From Bryobacterales bacterium F-183 (GTDB lineage Bacteria; Acidobacteriota; Terriglobia; Bryobacterales; Bryobacteraceae): DNA of 64,000 bases. The notes under the pieces are model-generated. The model worked only from the letters and a program-made list of their open reading frames with translations, searched no databases and was not told where the DNA came from. Made by a program: the position numbers and the translations under genes. Every line of letters begins with the position of its first letter. Positions within the stretch are counted from its first letter, which is position 1. This document shows positions 1 to 8,987 of the stretch, piece after piece. The DNA is taken from assembly GCA_016865505.2 (NCBI GenBank), contig AP025252.1, positions 3,844,001 to 3,908,000 on the forward strand, given 5' to 3'.

Positions 1-3000
1 GTATTGGGGTGGCTGAACATCCCAGGATTCTGCTTAAACTTGGTCTCGATGTCGCTGAGCCATGCCGATACGGCACGGCCATTGGAATGTATTGTGGGTA
101 CCTCGCTTTGCCCGACCACATCGATGGAAAGGGAGTGAGCGCCGCCGAGTGTCACCGGGAGTACGTCGCCGACATGGTCATCCGGTACACCGGGACCAGT
201 ATCCTTTGCGTCGCCTTCCTTCTTGGCCTCCTTCCCCTTCTTCTTGCCTGAAAAGGTGTCGGCGAACTTTCGCAAAAGTTTATCGATCGCAAGTTCGACA
301 CGCTTGCGAATGCCGCCAATGACTTCGCGAACCTTGTCCCCAACACCATTCAAGCCAAGTAGCTTGGCAACAAGGTCGATGGCGACGGGCACCATGTTGC
401 CCAAGACCTCCTCAATCTTGGCGGCGGCCGGCCCGACGACTCCCTCAGAGATGCTGACGATGCTGTCGACAATGGCGACGGCGATGGCTTTGATGCGGTC
501 GAGTTGCTCGCGTACGAACGTGATGAGGTTCCAGATCGTCATCACCAGCTTGATCAGTGCGCCGACCGGGTTAAAGAGACTGATGATCCACTTGATGCCA
601 GCGGTGATGATACTGGTGACGAGATACTCTTTGATCGACGACAGCACGCTATCGACGAGGCCCTCTAATTCACCGCTGATACGTTCGAAGAGGCCAGTGA
701 AGCCTTCATTGACGAGCGTATCGACGTAGCCGTAAACGAACTCCAGCCGTTCCACGTTCTTCTCGCCAATCAGTTGTCCGGCTTTCTTCTTGACCCAGTC
801 CCAGGTGAGGCCCATCACTTGGCGGGCAATGTCGAGTACCCCAATGAGGCTGAATTCAGATGGCATGGTGATGTCGCCCAAAGCACCGGTGAGCCAGGCA
901 ATCACGCCGCGCTTGAGATGTGTCAGGAAGTTTTCGCCAAAGAGGTTGAAGCCCTGACGGATGGCATCCACCAGGTTGCTGAGAAAGGCTCCAGGATCAT
1001 CGACGATCTTGCCGATGACCTCCATGGCGCGACCAACAAAGGCGTAGAAGTCTGCCGGCTCGATGCCAAGAACTTTTAAGACCGATTCGAGAATTCGCTT
1101 TCCGGCCGCGGACCAATCCCCCGTGACCACACCCTCTACGAGAGAGACGCCGATGATGAGCGCGGCTTCAAAGACGTCAAGCGCAATGTTGATCGCTTTG
1201 TTTAGGACGTCAATCACCGCATCGATGCCTGCCTTAAGTGCGTCGGCTGCTGCGTCGATGCCCTTTTGCGCCGTTTCCACGGCCGAGTCAATCTTGTCAT
1301 TGAGCTTTTGGGCAACTTCTGGAAATACAAGGCCAATCGTGTTGTCGATGAGTCCTTTGAGGAGGGCACCAAAGGCTCCGATGAGCTTCTTTAGAAATCC
1401 CGCGAAGAGATCGATAAGACCTTTGGCAAAGTCGCGGACCTTGTCGAGTACAAACTTCACGGCGTCGCGAACTTTATTGAAGACCCACTTGATGGCGTCC
1501 ACTAGGGCGTTAAACGCGCTTTTGACGAAGTCCCATGCTTGCTCCCACCAGCGTTTGTCGGCGGCTTCTCTTTCCGCCTTGATTTTCTCCTCCTCCGCCT
1601 TCTTCTCGCCTTTCTCTACCTCGGCTTGGGCTGCCTTTTCGCCCTCTTCATACTTGGTTTCGATCTGCCGGCGGTCTTCTGAAACACGGTCGTCGATCTC
1701 TTTCTTCTGATCGTTCCGCGCCGTCTTAGTTTGCGAGTCGAGGTCCTTTAGGGCGGCGGACTGATCATCCAACGCTTGTTGCCGCTCGTTCTGAATCTCC
1801 TGTCGCGATTGGTTTACGGCTGTACCCTGTTGTTCGGCTGCTTTACGGGTTAAGCCGTCCTCTTGCGTCTTTGCAGTCTGAACGGCGTTCGATCGGTCCT
1901 CGTCCCGCTTGCGTTCTGCATCTGCGGCGGTTTTGTGGGCCTTGGCAAGATGCTCCTGCATCTCAGGTCCGGCATCCTTGTCGAACTGAAACAGGACTTC
2001 TTCGGGCAAGCCACGGGCGGCGAACTTTTCGGCCTCGGGCGATGCGGCGATGCCGGGAACTGTGACTGATTCGGGGTCCGGCACCTGGTGGACCTCGTTC
2101 ATCTCTCGAGGTTGGACGGCTTCGGGACCTCGGCCGTCGATCACCGCCTGCGCCGCTTCTTTCTGCTTTGCGAGAGAAGCCTTCATCGCCTCCGCAGATT
2201 GGTCGTCCAACTGCTTTGGATCGTTCTCGCCGTCCATTGGAAAAGGCGGAACATCGCCTGGCGAAGTCTGTATATCGGGGTCGGTGGTGGCCACGTCTGC
2301 AAGCGACTCGCCAAGTGCCTTTTCCGATTTGCCGAATCCTAAGCTCTTGAAAAGTTGCTGCACTACCTCGTTGTTTTTTTCGTAGGGACCAGGAGATGGA
2401 AGCTTCGGGATATCGGGTATCGTAGCGGGTTGCAGGTCCTCGGCTGGTGCGAGAACCTGATCCATCGAAGGGGCGGTGACGGCGGCGGGAGCAGTATCAG
2501 TTTGCGGGCTGCCTCCCATCTGAGCGTGCATGTCCGGAAGGTCGGCGGCGAACTTCTCGGAGTCCTGCTGCACGACGTCTTTTACGCGCTTGCCGAGAGT
2601 GGATTGTGCGGAGGCCATCAGTGATGGTGGCGCGCCTGCGTAGGCTCCGATCACGCCCTCGGCGCTCGTCGCAGCGTCCATCTGCGCCTGGGCTTTGTCC
2701 ATTGCTGCCTGACGTTCCGCTTGCTGTTCCGGCGACAGAGAGGTGTCTGGCATTTCGGGCGGAGTGAAGGTGGGTGAAGGCTTCTCTTCCAGTGCCTTTC
2801 CTGGGTCATTTAGCTCAAGACCCGGTTCCTCCTTTGGCTCAGTTTCCGTCTCGCCGGCTTTTGCTTTTTGACGTTCCGCTTCTTGCTCTGCCTCCTTTGC
2901 CTGTGTTGCGCGGCGGTTGGCTTCCTGAAAGTCCTCTTGCTGTTGCTGCTTCTCTGTACTCGAGACGCCAGGCTGGGTGCGGCGCAATGCCACCGTTCCT

Positions 3001-3482
3001 GGGGTGAGCCGGTGTTGCGGGACTTGAGGCAGTGCGGCCGCCTCCTGCTCTGCGGCGGCCCGTTCATCGAGTAGCTGAGGGTTGGACGCCTGGAGTGCGA
3101 AGCCGCTGGACTGCAGGGCGTGGACGACCTCATGACGAACAAGGTCGATCGCTGGAGCGGATTCTCTCAGCAGAATCGTAGTGCCGATGGCTGCGGCCTC
3201 CGCACCCAACGACTCCAAATAGGCGACTACGGCAGGCCCGGTCCACGCCGTGATGTGTGCGAGAGGCCGCCCAAGAGCGTCCTCTAAAGCGACTCGATGG
3301 GGCAGCGGGATCTCGCGTACTCCATTTGCAGGCGCTGGTTCCGCATCCACAGTGCGTAGTGTGTAACGTGCCGAGGCCGGTCGTACTTGGGGAGCTATCT
3401 TTGACCGCTGTACCGCCGGCTTAGGCCTTGTGGCCGGTGCTCCGGATTCGCGGGTGAGTACGTTGGCGCGGAGAGAAGCCAT
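1..3482 (-). CDS. Giant eCIS core-domain (DUF4157) protein, C-terminus beyond left edge
   Basis: I translated the minus strand from the ATG at 3482 to the left edge and found no stop in about 1,160 codons, so the gene is incomplete here. Residues about 55-130 match the DUF4157 eCIS core domain, with a metallopeptidase-like HEVVH at 117-121. A Glu/Gln/Lys-rich, partly coiled-coil linker fills about 160-590. Next comes about 400 residues of hydrophobic and amphipathic helices rich in Val, Ile, Gly and Ala, resembling a tape-measure or membrane-active segment, then a KKKGKEAKKEG-type linker and a new segment at the edge. DUF4157 proteins are known companions or cargo of contractile injection systems, often with a C-terminal toxin. 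Toxin identity cannot be judged because the C-terminus is missing. The gene starts 3 nt after the preceding one; no strong ribosome-binding site is visible. Confidence 0.85.
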   Translation of the reverse strand, partial: MASLRANVLTRESGAPATRPKPAVQRSKIAPQVRPASARYTLRTVDAEPAPANGVREIPLPHRVALEDALGRPLAHITAWTGPAVVAYLESLGAEAAAIGTTILLRESAPAIDLVRHEVVHALQSSGFALQASNPQLLDERAAAEQEAAALPQVPQHRLTPGTVALRRTQPGVSSTEKQQQQEDFQEANRRATQAKEAEQEAERQKAKAGETETEPKEEPGLELNDPGKALEEKPSPTFTPPEMPDTSLSPEQQAERQAAMDKAQAQMDAATSAEGVIGAYAGAPPSLMASAQSTLGKRVKDVVQQDSEKFAADLPDMHAQMGGSPQTDTAPAAVTAPSMDQVLAPAEDLQPATIPDIPKLPSPGPYEKNNEVVQQLFKSLGFGKSEKALGESLADVATTDPDIQTSPGDVPPFPMDGENDPKQLDDQSAEAMKASLAKQKEAAQAVIDGRGPEAVQPREMNEVHQVPDPESVTVPGIAASPEAEKFAARGLPEEVLFQFDKDAGPEMQEHLAKAHKTAADAERKRDEDRSNAVQTAKTQEDGLTRKAAEQQGTAVNQSRQEIQNERQQALDDQSAALKDLDSQTKTARNDQKKEIDDRVSEDRRQIETKYEEGEKAAQAEVEKGEKKAEEEKIKAEREAADKRWWEQAWDFVKSAFNALVDAIKWVFNKVRDAVKFVLDKVRDFAKGLIDLFAGFLKKLIGAFGALLKGLIDNTIGLVFPEVAQKLNDKIDSAVETAQKGIDAAADALKAGIDAVIDVLNKAINIALDVFEAALIIGVSLVEGVVTGDWSAAGKRILESVLKVLGIEPADFYAFVGRAMEVIGKIVDDPGAFLSNLVDAIRQGFNLFGENFLTHLKRGVIAWLTGALGDITMPSEFSLIGVLDIARQVMGLTWDWVKKKAGQLIGEKNVERLEFVYGYVDTLVNEGFTGLFERISGELEGLVDSVLSSIKEYLVTSIITAGIKWIISLFNPVGALIKLVMTIWNLITFVREQLDRIKAIAVAIVDSIVSISEGVVGPAAAKIEEVLGNMVPVAIDLVAKLLGLNGVGDKVREVIGGIRKRVELAIDKLLRKFADTFSGKKKGKEAKKEGDAKDTGPGVPDDHVGDVLPVTLGGAHSLSIDVVGQSEVPTIHSNGRAVSAWLSDIETKFKQNPGMFSHPN

Positions 3483-3485
3483 GAC

Positions 3486-3779
3486 TCAGCGCGCGCCTTT
3501 CGAGGGAGTAAGCGAAGCGTACAACGCTGTTGCAAGTCGACGACCGGTGGCCGCCGCCGTCTCCGGGCGGGCGTCGATTGGGGGAAGGCTCAACGGACGC
3601 GAGGGATCGAATCCGGCCGGCAATCCGGAAGCGTGGACGAGGGCAGCGAACTGCTGGCCAAACGCATGCGCGACGGCCTCCGCGTGGGCACGCCACTGGT
3701 ACGCATGCTGCATGGTCGGCGGAGCTTGGATCGACAGTACCTCGATGGTGAGTGAAATAGGGGAGTTGGTTAGATCCAT
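3486..3779 (-). CDS. Small eCIS-operon protein of unknown function (97 aa)
   Basis: The ATG at 3779 (MDLTNSPISLTIEVLS) overlaps the end of the ATPase gene by 10 bp and the stop lies 3 nt before the DUF4157 gene, so it fits the coupled operon exactly. An in-frame ATG 45 nt upstream would run further into the ATPase frame and is less likely. The protein is soluble, Ala/Pro-rich and has no membrane segment or cysteine motif. I recognise no family. Its position between ATPase and core-domain protein suggests an adaptor or chaperone for loading, which is inference. Confidence 0.7.
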   Translation of the reverse strand: MDLTNSPISLTIEVLSIQAPPTMQHAYQWRAHAEAVAHAFGQQFAALVHASGLPAGFDPSRPLSLPPIDARPETAAATGRRLATALYASLTPSKGAR

Positions 3780-5698
3780 CCCCGCACCTCCGCTTCGGCC
3801 AGCGGCTTTTCGATCTTGGCGCACTCGGCGCGAGCAGCATCGAGCAGGTGACGCATGCTGATAGCGCCACCTTTGGCTGCGGCACGATAGGCCGCGTCGA
3901 GCGCGATGTTGGCGATGTTGCCACCAGCGACGGCGAGCTGCGATAGGCGTTCAAAATCGACACTCGGATCGAGTGGGGCGGCTGGAGGAAAGGCGCATCG
4001 CCAAATGCGAGCGCGCTCGGCGGCCGGGGGGAAGGGAAATGCCACTACGTACTGAATGCGGCGCAGGAATGCGTTGTCTATCGCTGTGCGTAGATTGGTG
4101 GTCAAAATGGCGAGCCCACGGTAGGATTCGAGCCGTTGCAGGAGGTAACTGACTTCGATGTTGGCGTACCGGTCATGACTGCTTTGGACCTCAGATCGTT
4201 TTCCAAACAGGGCGTCTGCCTCATCGAACAGGAGAACGGCGCCACTGCTTTCTGCGCTATCGAAGATTCGGCGGAGGTTCTTTTCCGTCTCGCCAACGAA
4301 CTTGCTGACAGCGGCGCTAAGGTCGATGCGATAGAGGTCGAGTTGGAGTTCGTTTGCAATCACTGCAGACGCCAGGGTCTTGCCGGAACCGCTGGGACCG
4401 TAGAATAAGGCCGTTGTCCCGGCGCCTCTCGATGAGGATCGCTCAAAGCCCCATTCATCGCGAACGCGGTGCCGATGGCGCACGCTGAAGAGCAGGCTTT
4501 GCAGTATCTCGGTTTGGGGTTGCGGCAAAACGAGGCTGCTCCAGGTAGCGTGGCTTTCCACGCGATGGGCGATATCGTCGAGCCCACCGCGGCTACGTCT
4601 TCTGCAGGCGTCCCAGACGTGGTTTGCGAGCTTGTCTTCCTCGCCGTCGGCTGATGCCAGCGCTTCGGAGGCGGCCGCGTCAAGCATAGACGGGCTTAGA
4701 CGAAACTGTTCGATCACGGCGGCAAGTTGTCCGTTTAATTGGGCCACAGCTGCCGGACCCAATGCGTCACGCCAGGCGGTCTCCAGTTCCTGACGCGAGG
4801 GCCGGGGAACGGCGATCTGGACGACTCCAACGTCGCCAGAACCCGTGAAGCAATCACCTACGAAAGCGGCGAGAGTCCTGACGCGGCTGGCCAACCATTG
4901 CGCGGTCAGGCGCTTTTCTGGCGCGTCACATCCGTTGGTGTCGAACAGGATTGCCGTGTCAAACAGGAGGCAGTCCCGTTCGAGCAGTTCGACAAGGTCG
5001 AGCAGATGCGCACGATCCGATGGAAGCGCAGCAACGTCTACGGCAACCATGTAGCGATCCAGCGCGGCAGAGGCGCCGGCTGCGAGCGAATGGAGAGTGA
5101 TCGCGTCCGCGCCTAGCAGGTGGGGTTTGCGACGGCGGCCATCCGGAGATTGTTCGGCCCAAGCGCGAACAAAGGCTTCGGCGGCGGGTTGCAGGGTCGC
5201 GGGTGTTGGAGCGGGGCGCAGTGGACGCACGTAGGGGCGAAGACGCACGTCGAAGCCGGCGGGGTCTGTCGCAACGCCGTTCAAGTAGTGCAGAACCGCC
5301 TCTTCCAAGTGCAGAAGGGAATCGGCCAGACCAGACGTTTCCCCGCTAAGGCGGATCAGACGGCCCTGGCGGAGCACGCCACACGTTGCAAAGGCAGACC
5401 AGTGTGGTTGAGTGAAACAGGAGAGGGCGAGCCCCACGGTGAGAGTTGCCCTTGGTGTGTTGTGGACCGATGCTACAAGCTTGGCAAAGCTCGTATCCAG
5501 TTCAAGGCCGGCGGCTGCAACCAGCACGTCCGTTTCAAACGGCGTGAGTCCAAAGCGCTGTATCAGTTGGCCGAGGGCGGAGTTCGAGCGTGTTCCCGCC
5601 AAAGTAGGTTGCTGATTGGTGAGGCATGAGCGGAGATATTCCAGACGCTCTTCAATCGCGCTTCTGCTTTGCTCGATCCACTCAGCCTGTACCGTCAT
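3770..5698 (-). CDS. eCIS AAA+ ATPase (Afp15/Pvc15-like)
   Basis: This 642-aa protein has an N-terminal helical region and a C-terminal AAA+ module. Walker A GPSGSGKT falls near residue 435 and Walker B LLFDEADALF near 490. Arginine-rich sensor sequence (AFLRRIQYVV) follows. ATPases of this type are core components of extracellular contractile injection systems and are thought to act in assembly or remodelling in the producing cell. The start ATG overlaps the stop of the cap gene as ATGA, so translation is coupled. The large N-terminal region (about 400 residues) is typical of the Afp15 class rather than of FtsH or Cdc48 proteins. Family assignment is strong; the exact job is known only by analogy. 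Confidence 0.88.
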   Translation of the reverse strand: MTVQAEWIEQSRSAIEERLEYLRSCLTNQQPTLAGTRSNSALGQLIQRFGLTPFETDVLVAAAGLELDTSFAKLVASVHNTPRATLTVGLALSCFTQPHWSAFATCGVLRQGRLIRLSGETSGLADSLLHLEEAVLHYLNGVATDPAGFDVRLRPYVRPLRPAPTPATLQPAAEAFVRAWAEQSPDGRRRKPHLLGADAITLHSLAAGASAALDRYMVAVDVAALPSDRAHLLDLVELLERDCLLFDTAILFDTNGCDAPEKRLTAQWLASRVRTLAAFVGDCFTGSGDVGVVQIAVPRPSRQELETAWRDALGPAAVAQLNGQLAAVIEQFRLSPSMLDAAASEALASADGEEDKLANHVWDACRRRSRGGLDDIAHRVESHATWSSLVLPQPQTEILQSLLFSVRHRHRVRDEWGFERSSSRGAGTTALFYGPSGSGKTLASAVIANELQLDLYRIDLSAAVSKFVGETEKNLRRIFDSAESSGAVLLFDEADALFGKRSEVQSSHDRYANIEVSYLLQRLESYRGLAILTTNLRTAIDNAFLRRIQYVVAFPFPPAAERARIWRCAFPPAAPLDPSVDFERLSQLAVAGGNIANIALDAAYRAAAKGGAISMRHLLDAARAECAKIEKPLAEAEVRGWI

Positions 5699-6987
5699 TG
5701 GATGCTCACCGCCGGTCCGCTGAAGGTGCCGCCCGTCATTTCCAAGGTGCTCTCTGCTCCATCTACACGGATTCGAACGAGATAGGACCCACTCTTGACG
5801 TTCTGGAACTCAAAGTCACGCGAGTTCGCCTCGGAAGGTAAGGGATCTCCCGCCAGCGGCGTTGCCGTGAACGTGTAAGCGAGGGCTGGACGATCATCTG
5901 GTGGATTCCGCTCGTTCAGTAAGACTTCTGTACGCTGGCGGCCACCCACGTTGTGGGTCAGCGACACGGTCAGCGTGCCGGCGGCGAGGCTGTTGAGGAA
6001 GGTCACGTTGCTGGCCGTTACGTTGCTAATGCGCGGGCGCAGCAGAAAGGGAAGTACGTTGGAGGTTTCCCACGGCATCTCTTCAGTGGAAGGAGGGTTC
6101 TTGGCGATGCGGTGACGCACACCAACACCTTGCACACCGGGATGCAGAGCAAGGGGAAGAGTAAAGGTGATCTGGCCGCCTTCTACTTCCATCGGCGCGA
6201 CCTCAAACTCCCCTACGGCGGCGATTGTGACGTCACCACGCAGTGCATGTCCCTCCAGACGCAGGATGTCTCCGTGAATGATGGGGCGCAGCGGTTCAAA
6301 GGAACCGGGTCCATCGCTTTTTGAAAGGATGCGTGTGAGTGACGGGCCTTGCAATGGTCGCAGGAATAGAGATCGTTGTGTGACTGGAAGGGCGGCGCGG
6401 CGCGAAAGACGGCTATCAATCAGGACGGTGGTGACCTGATAGAGCGCAGACATCCGCATCGGGGTGTTCATGGCCGTCCAGATCTTAGTTATCTCTTCCA
6501 GATCTGTGTAGTAAGGCGTGATCTTGATTTGTTCAAACTGGTCCGCGAGGCTGGAGGGGGCTAGTTGTTGGAAGGCGTCGGGCAGGATGCCTCCTAGTCC
6601 GAGTGCAGTGCGAATGGAGTCACGACCCAAAACTGGTTTCTCGTGCAGGACCTGCATACCGTAGCCGAGTAGGATTTCGGCATGGAGGTCGACGGTGGAC
6701 ATCGAAGAAAGAACGTAGTGAAGATCCAACGCGAGGAACTGGCTGTCGATACGTTCCCCGCTGGGGGACCTGGAAGGAAGTTGCGCGTTGGTCCAGCCGA
6801 GGTTCGGAGTGACACGGTAAAGGAACAGGTTCAGTCGATTGAAGTCTTCGGCAACGGCAATGCGATCGGGGGGCTGCGCGGTGACCTGAAAGCTGAAGAG
6901 CGAATCGACACGGTGGTTGATAAGCCCCTCATGCAGGGCGTCCCGGAGAATGGCGGTAACGGATGCGATTGCCAGTGCATTCGACAT
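5695..6987 (-). CDS. Pvc16/Afp16-like cap (tail terminator) protein, Pvc16_N domain
   Basis: The N-terminal 190 residues carry the Pvc16_N (DUF4255) pattern: start MSNALAIASVTAILRD, the stretch NRLNLFLYRVTPNLGW, then a long region ending in PMRMSALYQVTTVLIDS. In Afp and PVC particles this protein caps the sheath-tube and sets the end of assembly. The C-terminal 200 residues look like immunoglobulin-like beta domains (for example GDILRLEGHALRGDVTI), longer than the minimal cap, and may form an extra surface layer. It sits between the proline-rich unknown (2-nt gap) and the ATPase (4-nt overlap). Confidence 0.85.
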   Translation of the reverse strand: MSNALAIASVTAILRDALHEGLINHRVDSLFSFQVTAQPPDRIAVAEDFNRLNLFLYRVTPNLGWTNAQLPSRSPSGERIDSQFLALDLHYVLSSMSTVDLHAEILLGYGMQVLHEKPVLGRDSIRTALGLGGILPDAFQQLAPSSLADQFEQIKITPYYTDLEEITKIWTAMNTPMRMSALYQVTTVLIDSRLSRRAALPVTQRSLFLRPLQGPSLTRILSKSDGPGSFEPLRPIIHGDILRLEGHALRGDVTIAAVGEFEVAPMEVEGGQITFTLPLALHPGVQGVGVRHRIAKNPPSTEEMPWETSNVLPFLLRPRISNVTASNVTFLNSLAAGTLTVSLTHNVGGRQRTEVLLNERNPPDDRPALAYTFTATPLAGDPLPSEANSRDFEFQNVKSGSYLVRIRVDGAESTLEMTGGTFSGPAVSIQ

Positions 6988-6989
6988 AA

Positions 6990-7700
6990 CTAGCCGCCGT
7001 TCCTTCTGGCCAGATAGTCCTGAAGGGAGATCGATGGGCGAGGCGCGACGCGGGATACGGCAGACTGGGTGACGGCGGGTCGCGGCGATGGCGTTGCTGG
7101 GGCCTTGACCTCAATTTTTCCAATACGAATCGTCACGGAAGGCGCACTTTGGGTGTTCGCTGGTTGGGTGGGCTGCTGGCGCGGTGCATACTGGCCGCGC
7201 CTCGCTATGGCGGGTCGTGCCTCAGCTATTGAGGCCGCCGGTGAGACAGATCTGGCGACTCGGTCGCTGCTGATCGTTGGTGCGCTGTCTGGACGGATGA
7301 CCAGCGGCGACACAACATGCGGCGCGACTTCTACCGCCTTCTCGAGGATGGTGCGGAGTTCGACTGTGTGCCGTTCCGATGGCGGCGCCTTCGCCGGGTC
7401 TGACGTTGGGGTGAAACGGTACTGACTGGTAGACGGCGCCTCGGGCACCGGCATGTGGGCAGGTACGCGCCCAGCTGTAGCTGATGCGGCTACCGTGGGC
7501 TGCGTGTTAACGGCAAATCGTACGCTCGGCTTGGCAGCGTCAACCGTTGAACGAGCCACGGGCAACTCGACTTCCTCAATGGAAAACCCAACGCTGGGCG
7601 GCGCAAGGACGGGACGCGCGGATAGAAGCGGCTGCGCCGATGTTGCGAAGCTACCCGTGGCGCGCTCGACCAGATTACTGAACAGATCTGATCCATTCAT
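6990..7700 (-). CDS. Proline/alanine-rich eCIS-operon protein of unknown function
   Basis: This 236-aa protein is low in complexity: Pro, Ala, Ser, Thr and Arg dominate and no globular hydrophobic core is evident. The N-terminus (MNGSDLFSNLVERATG) and the C-terminus (RPSISLQDYLARRNGG) look like short helical recognition segments flanking a disordered middle. There is no signal peptide or membrane segment. Its start overlaps the baseplate-protein gene by 4 bp and it ends 2 bp before the cap gene, so it is an integral part of the operon. I recognise no family; a disordered linker or scaffold inside the particle is a guess. Confidence 0.75.
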   Translation of the reverse strand: MNGSDLFSNLVERATGSFATSAQPLLSARPVLAPPSVGFSIEEVELPVARSTVDAAKPSVRFAVNTQPTVAASATAGRVPAHMPVPEAPSTSQYRFTPTSDPAKAPPSERHTVELRTILEKAVEVAPHVVSPLVIRPDSAPTISSDRVARSVSPAASIAEARPAIARRGQYAPRQQPTQPANTQSAPSVTIRIGKIEVKAPATPSPRPAVTQSAVSRVAPRPSISLQDYLARRNGG

Positions 7701-8419
7701 GGCGCACTGGCCCCGTCGGTAATGAATTGGAGGTAGCGTCTTCGGCGTGCCTCGGGCAACTGCAGGATCTCTGCCTCCGTCCAGCCATAAGCTAAGGCCA
7801 ATTGGTGAATTTGTGCGGCGACACGATGGGCTGCGTCTGTGATTTCGCTCAGTACGAACGAAACGAGATCAAGTTGTGTCACCGTGCCCTTCCCACACTG
7901 TTGACACACAAGTTCCAGTTCGAGCGCGGAGAACGGATCAGCCGACTCGAGCGCAGCAGCAGCAGCGCTTCGGAGTTGGTCGTCCAGTTCGACTGAGGCG
8001 TCGGCCAGACATCGGCGTAAGAGTCCCCAGTGGGCTTGCTCGGATGGCAACCCGGCCACGGAATCGAGGTCACGACTGGTGGGCATGCGCAGCGAGAGTT
8101 CTTTGTTCTCAATGTGCACAGTGGTTGCCTCCGGCGGGTCCTCAAGATGCGACGCGAGCATAGCTGCGCCGTCCAGTTCCGCCTCCAACTGCTCGCCGCA
8201 CCCGCCACAGCGGGCTTGCAGCGACAGTTGGGGACCGAAGGTGGCAATGCGTAGGCCCAGAATCAGACGATCGCGAATCGCTAAGGGGAGATCCTCGCAG
8301 GCGCGGGAAAGTGCGCCTGCGGAAGCGTACCTGGCGAGAAGCAGACCCCGGTCCACCCAATTCAGGCGTATCGATTGGTCGGCCACATCCAGCAACTCTT
8401 GGGCCCCTAACGGTTTCAT
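7697..8419 (-). CDS. T4 gp26/gp51-like baseplate assembly protein with two CxxC pairs
   Basis: This 240-aa protein resembles the T4-type baseplate hub/chaperone family found in phage tails and contractile injection systems. An N-terminal helical segment precedes a beta-rich middle and the C-terminal alpha-helical AYGWTEAEILQLPEARRRRYL, a hallmark of the family. Two CxxC pairs, CGGC at 71-74 and CQQC at 172-175, could bind one zinc ion although they lie 100 residues apart in sequence. Its gene lies between tube and proline-rich protein, 6 nt after the tube stop. Role in baseplate assembly is by family analogy. Confidence 0.72.
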   Translation of the reverse strand: MKPLGAQELLDVADQSIRLNWVDRGLLLARYASAGALSRACEDLPLAIRDRLILGLRIATFGPQLSLQARCGGCGEQLEAELDGAAMLASHLEDPPEATTVHIENKELSLRMPTSRDLDSVAGLPSEQAHWGLLRRCLADASVELDDQLRSAAAAALESADPFSALELELVCQQCGKGTVTQLDLVSFVLSEITDAAHRVAAQIHQLALAYGWTEAEILQLPEARRRRYLQFITDGASAP

Positions 8420-8425
8420 CGGATG

Positions 8426-8953
8426 TTATGTTGTGGGCTCTGTGAAAGAGGGCTCGGTGGGTTCGGTGACGGCCAGATCTCGCTCCCAGCCTTCGTTTTC
8501 GAGTTTGATGGACTGTATTGCGGTGGCATTGCCGTTGGCATCCAGTTCGGGGAGCGCTTGAAACTCCGATACCCAGCAGCGGTAGACCTTGTACGCAATG
8601 GCCACCTGGCCGGCCTCGTTCAGCAGTTCGATGATGATGTCCTTGCGAAAGTCCTTCAGGCTGCGTTCGGCACCAAGACCAGCTCCTAGCAACCAGACCT
8701 TGTTCGCCCACCTTTCGAACTCGGTATCGTGTGTGACACCACGCTCCAGGGTGATGGCTTCCCAGGTGGTTTTGCCGGGTGAGTTATGTGGCGATGAAGG
8801 TTCCGCGCCATCGCGAAACTCGATCTTCTCTGTAACCCGTTTGAGTGCGCTTACCTTGCTGACACCAGCCACGTAGCGGCCATCACACTTGACGCGGAAC
8901 TTGAACGCCTTGTAAGGATCCAGGCGCGTGGCGTTGACAGTAAATCTTGCCAT
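8426..8953 (-). CDS. eCIS inner tube protein (Afp1/Afp5, T4 gp19-like)
   Basis: This 175-aa protein has the length and pattern of contractile-system tube subunits: near the start DPYKAFKFRVKCDGRYVAG followed by VSKVSALKRVTEKIEFRDG, and a C-terminal strand region ending in KLENEGWERDL. Hexameric rings of this protein form the inner tube. The start MARFTVN was chosen because a GAGAGGTG ribosome-binding site lies just upstream; the frame is open for another 113 codons but that part is the shadow of the sheath gene. It follows the sheath gene after 34 nt. Confidence 0.88.
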   Translation of the reverse strand: MARFTVNATRLDPYKAFKFRVKCDGRYVAGVSKVSALKRVTEKIEFRDGAEPSSPHNSPGKTTWEAITLERGVTHDTEFERWANKVWLLGAGLGAERSLKDFRKDIIIELLNEAGQVAIAYKVYRCWVSEFQALPELDANGNATAIQSIKLENEGWERDLAVTEPTEPSFTEPTT

Positions 8954-8987
8954 TGTTATGTCACCTCTCTTTTGCTGCCTTGTTGCC

